40,409 nt of DNA, taken from assembly GCA_030158185.1 (NCBI GenBank), contig JAOATP010000084.1:22030-62438 (forward strand). Direction: 5' to 3'. Source of the stretch: Propionicimonas sp. (lineage in GTDB: Bacteria; Actinomycetota; Actinomycetes; Propionibacteriales; Propionibacteriaceae). A model generated the notes under the pieces. That model was not told the origin of the DNA. It did not search any database and worked only from the letters and a program-made list of their open reading frames with translations. Shown in pieces: positions 28,204-35,537 of this stretch. Position numbers and translations under genes: made by a program. The first letter of the stretch is position 1; every line of letters begins with the position of its first letter.

Positions 28204-28228
28204 CGACGGGGGACGTGCGGGCTAGGTT
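28200..28228 (+). promoter_or_regulatory. Predicted promoter TTGACG-N17-TAGGTT for the ArsR operon
   Basis: Sigma70-like -35 and -10 with 17-bp spacing, 29 bp upstream of the start codon. Confidence 0.65.
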
Positions 28229-28232
28229 CTCA

Positions 28233-28248
28233 TCAACCAATCGGTTGA
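28233..28248. promoter_or_regulatory. ArsR operator 2: TCAACCAATCGGTTGA
   Basis: Near-identical to operator 1, 45 bp downstream, over the expected transcription start. Confidence 0.75.
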
Positions 28249-28257
28249 GGAGCACCA

Positions 28258-28647
28258 ATGGACCAGCTCTCCCGCACGTTCGCAGCACTCGCCGACCCGA
28301 CCCGGCGCGATCTCGTCGCCCGGCTGTCTGCCGGTGACGCCAGCGTCGCGGAGCTCGCCGCGCCGTACGCGATGAGCCTGCAGGCCGTGTCCAAGCATGT
28401 TGCGGTCCTGGAACGCGCGGGGCTTGTGTCCAAGCGACGCGACGCGCAGCGCCGTCCCGTCCACCTGGAGGCAGAGGTGCTGGCGCCCGTCACCGACTGG
28501 CTGGAGCTGTACCGGCGCCGCGCAGAGGATCGCTTCCAGCGCCTCGATGAGGTGCTCGCAGAACTGGCGGCGGACGAGGCCTACCCGCAGACCGCTGTCT
28601 TCGCCCGGCCGCCGAGGAACACCAGACCAGAAGGGACGAACCGATGA
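28258..28647 (+). CDS. ArsR-family winged-helix transcriptional regulator
   Basis: MDQLSRTFAALADPTRRDLVARLSAGDASVAELAAPYAMSLQAVSKHVAVLERAGLVSKRRDAQRR; GAGGAG RBS. Confidence 0.94.
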   Translation: MDQLSRTFAALADPTRRDLVARLSAGDASVAELAAPYAMSLQAVSKHVAVLERAGLVSKRRDAQRRPVHLEAEVLAPVTDWLELYRRRAEDRFQRLDEVLAELAADEAYPQTAVFARPPRNTRPEGTNR

Positions 28648-29129
28648 CCGTTGCCTACCACTCGGCACGGATCGAAGCAGATCCGAAGGTGCCGCTGATC
28701 CGCATCACCAGGGACTTCGCGGCCACCCCGGAACAGCTGTTCAGGGCGCACATGGATCCCGACCTGTACGTGAAGTGGGTCGGTCCGAACGACATCACCA
28801 CCCGCATCGACCACTGGGACGCACGCAGCGGCGGGAGCTGGGCGTTCACCAACCTGCGCGACGGTGAGGAGTACTCGTTCCACGGGTGCTTCCACGATGT
28901 GTTCCCGACCCGCATCGTCCAGACGTTCACCTTCGATGCCTGGCCGGAGTCCGTGTCGCTGGAGACCCTGACGCTCACCGATCTCGGTGACGGCCGCACC
29001 CGCCTTGTCGCCACGTCGCTGGTCGACAGCTTCGAGGGCCGCGACCAGTGGCTGGCCAGCGGCATGGAGACCGGCGTCAACGACGGCTACGCCAAACTCG
29101 ACCAACTGCTCACCGAAGGGCTGTCATGA
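28644..29129 (+). CDS. SRPBCC (AHSA1-like) domain protein
   Basis: IRITRDFAATPEQLFRAHMDPDLYVKWVGPNDITTRIDHWDARSGGSWAF...YSFHGCFHDV; ATGA overlap with arsR-like gene. Confidence 0.92.
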   Translation: MTVAYHSARIEADPKVPLIRITRDFAATPEQLFRAHMDPDLYVKWVGPNDITTRIDHWDARSGGSWAFTNLRDGEEYSFHGCFHDVFPTRIVQTFTFDAWPESVSLETLTLTDLGDGRTRLVATSLVDSFEGRDQWLASGMETGVNDGYAKLDQLLTEGLS

Positions 29130-29608
29130 CCATCGTCACCTGCCTGTGGTTCCAGAAGGACCTCAAGGGCGCGCTCGACCGCTACACCAGCCTGTTCCCC
29201 GATTCGGAGGTGCACTCCCTGAACCAGATGGGCGGCATGGACGACGAGGTGTGGCTGGCCGAGTGGCGTATGAACGGCACCGAGTTCCGGGCGATCTGCC
29301 AGCGCTCCGGGTTCAGCCTCAACGAGTCGATGTCGCTCAGCGTCACCTGCGCAGACCAGGCTGAGGTCGACCGCTACTGGGACGGCCTCATCGCCGGCGG
29401 TGGCGAGGAGTCCCAGTGCGGCTGGCTGAAGGACCCGTGGGGCCTGTCGTGGCAGATCGTGCCGCAGCGGCTGAACGAGCTGATGGCCGACCCGGACCCG
29501 CGGCGGGCACAGGCGGCGACGCAAGCGATGCTGCAGCAACGCCGCATCGTCATCGCGGAACTCGAGGCGGCCGCTGACGCGGCCGTGCCGGTCGTCGTCA
29601 GAACTTGA
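29126..29608 (+). CDS. VOC-family (PhnB-like) protein
   Basis: TCLWFQKDLKGALDRYTSLFPDSEVHSLNQM...CGWLKDPWGLSWQIVPQRLNELM; ATGA overlap with the SRPBCC gene. Confidence 0.9.
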   Translation: MTIVTCLWFQKDLKGALDRYTSLFPDSEVHSLNQMGGMDDEVWLAEWRMNGTEFRAICQRSGFSLNESMSLSVTCADQAEVDRYWDGLIAGGGEESQCGWLKDPWGLSWQIVPQRLNELMADPDPRRAQAATQAMLQQRRIVIAELEAAADAAVPVVVRT

Positions 29609-30704
29609 CCAGGTCCCCTGAGAACTCGCCGAGGTTGGCGATCTCGACGGTGACCTTGGCACCGGTCACGTTGACGAGGAAGGGCACCCTCACCCCGCCC
29701 TTCACCGGGATGCCCGGTGCCTTGTAGGTTCCGGCAGGGGCCCGTGCCAGCGCGTCGAGCGCGCCCTTGCCCTTGATGGTCACGCTGCCGAACCCGCTGA
29801 CGTCATCCATCTGGTAGGTCAGGTCATTGTGCTCAAGGGGAATCAGCGGCGCGAGGTCACCGTAGAGATAGGCGGTCGCAGCGCCCTTGCCCTTCCAGTT
29901 GATCTTGCCGAGTCCCTGGATGATCCCGCCGTGGACCTTGTTGTACTTGCCGGTGAACAGCAGCGTTGCCGTCCCCTTGTAGTTGCCGCCGGAGGTCGAA
30001 CCGGCGCCGGCCAGGTTCATGTCGAGGGTCGCGCTGAACTTCCAGTCCTGCACCTCGAACGACACCTTGTCGTGGACGGAGATGACGTAGTGGGACTTCT
30101 GCTTCTTCCTGCGCTCACTCTTCGCCTTGTCCCGTGCGGCGGCGGAACCCTTGCCCACTCCGTAGGGGGAGAAGCCCGACACCTCCGCCAGCAGGATCGT
30201 GCTTGCATCGCCCTGCTGGCGATCCGTGGCCACCAGTTCTGCGGAGGTGCCGTCCGCCGACAGCCGGAAGATGGCGGCGTCCGGGTCGGCCTTGCCCGCC
30301 ATACGGAAGGCGATGAGGCAGTCACCGGTGGGCGGGTGACCGGCCTCGTCGATGTACACGCCAGGGGCAAGCGCGTCGGGAATTCCGGCGGGGGCGGTCC
30401 GCAGGGGGATCAGGCTCCAGGTGGCTCCGGTCTCCGCGGACCCCGCGGGTACCGCCACCATGGCCGTCCAGCCGCCGGTCGTGACCGCCGCCCGTCCGCC
30501 CTCTGCACCGATGGCGAGCGGGGTGGCGGCGGAGCGGTCGAGGTCGAGCCCGGGCGGGTCAAGTGGGGTGGCGGCGCTGCTGGCAGGTTCCACCCCCGTG
30601 CCGACGGAGGCTTCCTGGGCAGTGGGCCCCCCGGTGGATTGCGGTGAACAACCGGCCAGCATTACGCAGGCGAGCAGTGCGGCGGACAGCGAGTTCCTGC
30701 GCAT
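29598..30704 (-). CDS. Putative lipoprotein of unknown function
   Basis: MRRNSLSAALLACVMLAGCSPQS signal with lipobox LAGC; start trimmed from 30770; no domain confidently recognised. Confidence 0.75.
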   Translation of the reverse strand: MRRNSLSAALLACVMLAGCSPQSTGGPTAQEASVGTGVEPASSAATPLDPPGLDLDRSAATPLAIGAEGGRAAVTTGGWTAMVAVPAGSAETGATWSLIPLRTAPAGIPDALAPGVYIDEAGHPPTGDCLIAFRMAGKADPDAAIFRLSADGTSAELVATDRQQGDASTILLAEVSGFSPYGVGKGSAAARDKAKSERRKKQKSHYVISVHDKVSFEVQDWKFSATLDMNLAGAGSTSGGNYKGTATLLFTGKYNKVHGGIIQGLGKINWKGKGAATAYLYGDLAPLIPLEHNDLTYQMDDVSGFGSVTIKGKGALDALARAPAGTYKAPGIPVKGGVRVPFLVNVTGAKVTVEIANLGEFSGDLVKF

Positions 30705-30779
30705 CTGAACCTCCGTTGGTCCGCGCGGATCGCCCCACAGGGGCACTCTCAGCCTAGGGGAATCCCCCACTCCCGGTGG

Positions 30780-31613
30780 CTACTTCTTGACGCCCTTCAG
30801 GGTGCCCTTGATGCCGCCGTCCGGCGAGCCGGCGCTGCAGACGATGCGGTGGTCGGCGACCTTCTTCCACACGTCCGCGCCGGCGATGAAGTAGGTCACC
30901 TCGTACTTCGACTTGCCGACGTCGATGCCGACGAACTCCTTGAAGCCGGCCTGGCAGACCGACGTGAACAGCTTGTCGAGTTCTGCCTTGGTCGGCGCGA
31001 CCTCTGAGGTGACCTTCTTCGCTGCGATCACCTCGTAGGAGTGGGGCTCGGCACAGTCGATGATCTCCACCTCCAGCGCGGGGACGTTCTGGGGCCCGGT
31101 GCACTGGCCGGTCTTCGGGAAGACAAGGAAGTCGCCCTTCGCGGAGCCGAGGAGACCGCCGTCCGCCGAGCCGACGAGGCAGGTGATCACCCGGTTCTCC
31201 GGTACGGCCCACGCCGCCTCGTCCGGCGCGATGTAGGCGGAGGCGTAGCGACCGTACTGGGGCTCCACGCCCACGTAGCTGACGAAGGCGGGAGCGCACT
31301 GCGCTGCGGCCTGGTCGGCGAGGGTCTCCGTTCCGGGGAACACGTCACCGGTGAGCGGGAGGGTGGCGTGCACCTCGTAGTAGTGGGCCTGGTCGCAGGG
31401 GATGGCGGGCAGGCTGGTGATGGAGGCGCCGCTGAGGTCGATCGGGCCGGTGCAGTCGCCGACCGTCAGCACGGTGACCGGTTCCGGGGTCGGCGTCGTG
31501 GCTGCTGCACTCGTCACAGGGCCGGGCGTCCCGGTCGATCCGGTGCCCGATGGGGTGCACGCGACCAGGCACAGGGCAAGGCCAACGCCCAGCCATGCAG
31601 GATTCCTGCGCAT
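30780..31613 (-). CDS. Lipoprotein with two septum-formation-like (Septum_form) domains
   Basis: MRRNPAWLGVGLALCLVACTPS lipobox; two related units VGDCTGPIDL...PCDQAHYYEVHAT and TGQCTGPQNV...DCAEPHSYEVIAA. Predicted 699-aa ORF over-extends through the divergent histidine kinase. Confidence 0.78.
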   Translation of the reverse strand: MRRNPAWLGVGLALCLVACTPSGTGSTGTPGPVTSAAATTPTPEPVTVLTVGDCTGPIDLSGASITSLPAIPCDQAHYYEVHATLPLTGDVFPGTETLADQAAAQCAPAFVSYVGVEPQYGRYASAYIAPDEAAWAVPENRVITCLVGSADGGLLGSAKGDFLVFPKTGQCTGPQNVPALEVEIIDCAEPHSYEVIAAKKVTSEVAPTKAELDKLFTSVCQAGFKEFVGIDVGKSKYEVTYFIAGADVWKKVADHRIVCSAGSPDGGIKGTLKGVKK

Positions 31614-31667
31614 CGGCACCCCTCCTCTTCGCTGGGCCCATGGTAACGGGCCATAGTCTTGGCACCG

Positions 31668-32909
31668 ATGGAAGCGAACGCATTGCTCTTCCCACCCGGC
31701 GCGACCCGGCACGACTGGGTGCTCGACGCCGCGCTGGCTGCTGGGCTGGCACTTCTCACCGTCCCGCCCTACGGGGTGCGCGGCTTCGCCGCCGGTACCT
31801 CCACCTGGCTCTTCCTCAGCGCACTGCTGATGGTCGGGTCGCTCGTCCTGCGCCGGCACTCGCCCCTGCTCGCCCTTCTCGGCGTGACGCTCGCCGGACT
31901 GATGCAGATGGTGCTCACCTCCGACCCGATGGCGACGCTCGTCGCCGTCCCCGTCGTGTCGTACTCGGTGGCGCGCTGGGTGCCCGGCCGTCCGGCGCGG
32001 ATCGTGCTCGCCTTCGGCGCGATCGGGTCGGTGCTCGGGCCGATCCGGTGGATCCTGCTGGACGTCAGCCACCCCAGCATCCGCGACCTGATCTGGCTGA
32101 TGCTGGCCTGGTTCGTCTGCATGGGCCTCGTCATCACCCCCTACGCCGTCGGACGGCGGGTGCGGGAGTCCACGGAGGCGCACCTGCACCGGGTGGCCGC
32201 CGCGGAGGAGCGCTACCGCACCATGCTCACCGAACGGGAGCAGGACACCCGGCTCGCCGAGTCGAAGGCCCGCACCCAGATCGCCCGGGAGCTGCACGAC
32301 ATCGTCGCCCACTCGCTGTCGGTGATGATCGTCCAGGCCGAAGGCGGACGGGCGATGGCTGCCAAGAAGCCGGAGGCCGCGACCGAGGCGCTGAACACCA
32401 TCGCCGAGACCGGACGCGAGGCGCTGAGCGAGATGCGCCGCATCCTCGGCGTCCTGCGGGACGAGCCCGAGCCCGGCCGGCAGGCCGACTTCGCGCCGGC
32501 CCCCCGCCTGACCGACATCCCCGACCTCGTCGCCCGGACCAGCGACCGCGTGCAGCTCGCCGTCCACGGCCAGCCGCCGAGGGTGCCGCCGGCCATGGAG
32601 CTCACCGCCTACCGGGTGGTGCAGGAGGCGCTGACGAACTTCCTCAAGCACGCCGGGCCCGAGGCGACAGCGATGGTGACGATCACCTACGGCATGCGGG
32701 AGATCGCCATCGACGTGCTCGACAATGGCGTCGCGAGCCCGGCCGTCGTGCCGCAGAACCCGGGACACGGGCTGCGCGGCATGCACGAGCGGGTCTCCTC
32801 GATGGGTGGACGCCTGCTGACCCGCGCCCGTCCCGGCGGCGGCTTCCAGGTGACGGCCGTGCTTCCGATCGTGCAGCAACTCAACCAGCAGAAGGGTGCC
32901 TATTCATGA
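31668..32909 (+). CDS. NarL-type sensor histidine kinase (HisKA_3)
   Basis: Membrane N-terminus, RELHDIVAHSLSVMIVQAEGGR, HATPase region (YRVVQEALTNFLKHAG...DNGVAS...GHGLRGMHERVSSMGG). Confidence 0.93.
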   Translation: MEANALLFPPGATRHDWVLDAALAAGLALLTVPPYGVRGFAAGTSTWLFLSALLMVGSLVLRRHSPLLALLGVTLAGLMQMVLTSDPMATLVAVPVVSYSVARWVPGRPARIVLAFGAIGSVLGPIRWILLDVSHPSIRDLIWLMLAWFVCMGLVITPYAVGRRVRESTEAHLHRVAAAEERYRTMLTEREQDTRLAESKARTQIARELHDIVAHSLSVMIVQAEGGRAMAAKKPEAATEALNTIAETGREALSEMRRILGVLRDEPEPGRQADFAPAPRLTDIPDLVARTSDRVQLAVHGQPPRVPPAMELTAYRVVQEALTNFLKHAGPEATAMVTITYGMREIAIDVLDNGVASPAVVPQNPGHGLRGMHERVSSMGGRLLTRARPGGGFQVTAVLPIVQQLNQQKGAYS

Positions 32910-33568
32910 CGCCGATCACGGTGTTCCTCGCCGACGACCAGGAGCTGGTGCGCAGCGGCTTCCGGATGCTGATCGAGGCGGAGGAGGACCTGCGGGTCGT
33001 CGGGGAGGCGGCCGACGGCGCGGCCACCGTCACCGGCGTCCTGCGCACCCAGTGCGACGTGGTCCTCATGGACATCCGCATGCCCGTGATGGACGGGGTG
33101 GAGGCCACCCGCAAGATCGTCGCCTCGGGGGTGCGGACGAGGGTGCTGGTGCTCACCACCTTCGACCTCGACGAGTACGTGTTCAGCGCCTTGAAGGCGG
33201 GTGCCAGCGGCTTCATGCTCAAGGACGCCCGTCCCGGCGACCTGCTGAACGCCATCCGGACGGTTGCAGCCGGCGAGGCCGTGATGGCCCCGTCTGCGAC
33301 GAGGCGGCTGCTCGACCACGTCGTCCCGACCCTTCCGGCGAACCCCGAGGGCGCCGACCCCCGGCTCGACCTGCTGACCGAGCGTGAGCGGGAGGTCCTC
33401 GTGGAGATCGCTGCCGGAATGACCAACGCTGAGATCGCCGGCAGGTTGTACATGGCCGAGGGCACAGTGAAGACCCACATCACCCGCTTGCTCGCGAAGC
33501 TCCAGACCCGCGACCGCGTAGGCCTGGTCCTCTTCGCCTACGAGACGGGCCTCGTCCGCCGCGCCTAA
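32906..33568 (+). CDS. LuxR/NarL-family response regulator
   Basis: ITVFLADDQELVRSGFRMLIEAEEDLRVVGEAADG, VLMDIRMPVMDGVEA, LTEREREVLVEIAAGMTNAEIAGRLYMAEGTVKTHITRLLAKLQTRDR; ATGA overlap with the kinase gene. Confidence 0.96.
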   Translation: MTPITVFLADDQELVRSGFRMLIEAEEDLRVVGEAADGAATVTGVLRTQCDVVLMDIRMPVMDGVEATRKIVASGVRTRVLVLTTFDLDEYVFSALKAGASGFMLKDARPGDLLNAIRTVAAGEAVMAPSATRRLLDHVVPTLPANPEGADPRLDLLTEREREVLVEIAAGMTNAEIAGRLYMAEGTVKTHITRLLAKLQTRDRVGLVLFAYETGLVRRA

Positions 33569-33571
33569 CCC

Positions 33572-33629
33572 CCCCGACTTGTCAGAATCTCAGGTCGCTA
33601 TAGCGACCTCAGGTTCTGACAAGTCGGGG
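33572..33629. repeat. 58-nt loopless palindrome between convergent genes
   Basis: CCCCGACTTGTCAGAATCTCAGGTCGCTA|TAGCGACCTCAGGTTCTGACAAGTCGGGG; 27 of 29 arm positions complementary. Confidence 0.9.
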
Positions 33630-33641
33630 CGGGTGGGGGGC

Positions 33642-34151
33642 TCAGGTGCCGAGCGGGGGGTCCTCGCCGCGGACGTCCTCGAGGATCAGGCAGGTCTCGG
33701 TGCCTGCCGTCCCGGGCTGGCGGCTGAGCTCGTTGACGACGAAGTCGCGCAGGTCGCTGGTGTTGGCTGCTGCCACCCTGACGGCGAGGTCGTACTGGCC
33801 GGCGAGGAAGAACACCTCGAGCACGCCGGGGCAGGTGGAGAGCCGGTGGGCCTCCTCGCGCAACCGCGGACGGGCGCTGTCCTGCAGGCGGACGAGGATC
33901 ATGGCCTGGATCGGGCACCCGACGGCTGCGAGGTCGACCTCTGCGCGGAAGCCGCGGATCACCCCGGTCTCCACCATTGCTGCCACCCGGGTGTGGGCGG
34001 TGGATTCCGCGACGTTTGCACCCTGGGCGAGGCGGCTGTTGGAGAGCCGGCCGTTGCGCATCAGCAGCTGCAGCAGCCGGCGGTCCACGGCGTCCAGTCC
34101 CCGCGGATTCTTCGGGCGTTTCTGCCCTCCTGTAACACTTTCGCCGGTCAC
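33642..34151 (-). CDS. Lrp/AsnC-family transcriptional regulator (AldR-like)
   Basis: LDAVDRRLLQLLMRNGRLSNSRLAQGANVAESTAHTRVAAMVETGVIRGF plus RAM-like domain; divergent from ald. GTG start at 34151 tentative. Confidence 0.88.
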   Translation of the reverse strand: MTGESVTGGQKRPKNPRGLDAVDRRLLQLLMRNGRLSNSRLAQGANVAESTAHTRVAAMVETGVIRGFRAEVDLAAVGCPIQAMILVRLQDSARPRLREEAHRLSTCPGVLEVFFLAGQYDLAVRVAAANTSDLRDFVVNELSRQPGTAGTETCLILEDVRGEDPPLGT

Positions 34152-34254
34152 ATGTTGCAGGCTAGCCGAGGATTCTTTCGACTGTGTTTCGCCGGGAGGC
34201 GCCGGACGGGACGGCCTCTGCAGACTGCTGCCAACCCAGCGAGAGGCAGCAGCA

Positions 34255-35373
34255 ATGAAGATCGGCGTCCCGACAGAGATCAAGAGCCAGGAGAACCGGG
34301 TGGCCATCACCCCGGCCGGCGTGCACCACCTGACGCAGCGCGGCCACCAGGTCCTCGTCCAGGCGAACGCCGGCACCGGGTCCGCGATCTCCGATGACGA
34401 CTTCCGCACCGCCGGCGCGACGATCGTCGACACGGCAGCCGACGTGTGGGGTGAGGCCGACCTGCTGCTGAAGGTCAAGGAGCCGATCGCTGCCGAGTAC
34501 GGCTTCCTGCGCCCGGACCAGGTCCTGTTCACCTACCTGCACCTCGCCGCCGACCAGGCCCAGACCACCGCCCTGCTGGCCTCCGGCACCACCGCGATCG
34601 CCTACGAGACCGTCCAGACCGACGCCGGGGCGCTGCCGCTGCTGCGGCCGATGAGCGAGGTCGCCGGCCGGCTGTCTGTGCTGGCCGGTGCGAGCGCGCT
34701 GCTCAAGCACTCCGGCGGCAACGGCGTGCTGCTGCCCGGGGTGCCCGGTGTCGCTCCCGGCAAGGTCGTCGTGATCGGTGGCGGCGTCGCCGGCCTGAAC
34801 GCAGCCCAGATCGCTCACGGCTTGCGCGCCGACGTGACCATCCTCGACATCAGCACCGACCGCCTGGTGCAGCTCGACTCCGAGTTCGGCGGCCAGGTGA
34901 AGACCCAGATGTCCACGGCGTACGCCATCGAGGCAGCCATCCGCGACGCCGACCTTGTCATCGGTTCCGTTCTGGTGCCCGGCGCCCGTGCGCCGAAGCT
35001 CGTCACCAACGCCATGGTCGCTGGCGCCAAGCGGGGCGCGATCTTCGTCGACATCGCCGTGGACCAGGGCGGCTGCTTCGCAGACACCCACGCCACCACG
35101 CACGCCGACCCCACCTACGCCGTCCACGACGCGGTGTTCTACGCGGTGGCGAACATGCCCGGCGCCGTGCCGGTCACGTCCACCTACGCGCTCACCAACG
35201 CGACCCTGCCCTACGTCACGCGCATCGCGGACGCCGGCTGGCGCGCGGCCCTCGCAGCCGACCGGACGCTGGCGCGCGGCCTCTCGACCGTCGGTGGCGC
35301 GCTCACCAGCGGCCCGGTGGCAGAGGCCTGGGGCCACGAGCACACGCCGATCGCCCAGGTCCTCGCCGCCTGA
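34255..35373 (+). CDS. ald: Alanine dehydrogenase
   Basis: [70 protein letters not shown] Rossmann motif. Confidence 0.96.
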   Translation: MKIGVPTEIKSQENRVAITPAGVHHLTQRGHQVLVQANAGTGSAISDDDFRTAGATIVDTAADVWGEADLLLKVKEPIAAEYGFLRPDQVLFTYLHLAADQAQTTALLASGTTAIAYETVQTDAGALPLLRPMSEVAGRLSVLAGASALLKHSGGNGVLLPGVPGVAPGKVVVIGGGVAGLNAAQIAHGLRADVTILDISTDRLVQLDSEFGGQVKTQMSTAYAIEAAIRDADLVIGSVLVPGARAPKLVTNAMVAGAKRGAIFVDIAVDQGGCFADTHATTHADPTYAVHDAVFYAVANMPGAVPVTSTYALTNATLPYVTRIADAGWRAALAADRTLARGLSTVGGALTSGPVAEAWGHEHTPIAQVLAA

Positions 35374-35411
35374 CCGACCCTCCCGTCCCACTTCGAGCGT
35401 GCACCTCCCCT

Positions 35412-35479
35412 CAGAAGCCGCCACTTGTCGCAGAAGCCGCCGTTCAATCGGCGGCTTCTGCACCAAGTGGTGGCTTTTG
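35412..35479. repeat. Four-unit palindromic element: CAGAAGCCGCC x2 then GGCGGCTTCTG and GGTGGCTTTTG, each separated by exactly 8 nt
   Basis: Units at 35412-35422, 35431-35441, 35450-35460, 35469-35479; read directly. Confidence 0.88.
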
Positions 35480-35537
35480 TGGCGGGGGGAGCCGGAGTAG
35501 GTTCGTGGCTTCCCACCTGCCGGGCGAAGGAGCTGCA

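Noticed and set aside
31614-32879. N-terminal extension of the septum-formation-like lipoprotein (699-aa ORF)
   Set aside because: Extension is antisense to the histidine kinase; a clean signal peptide and lipobox start at 31613.
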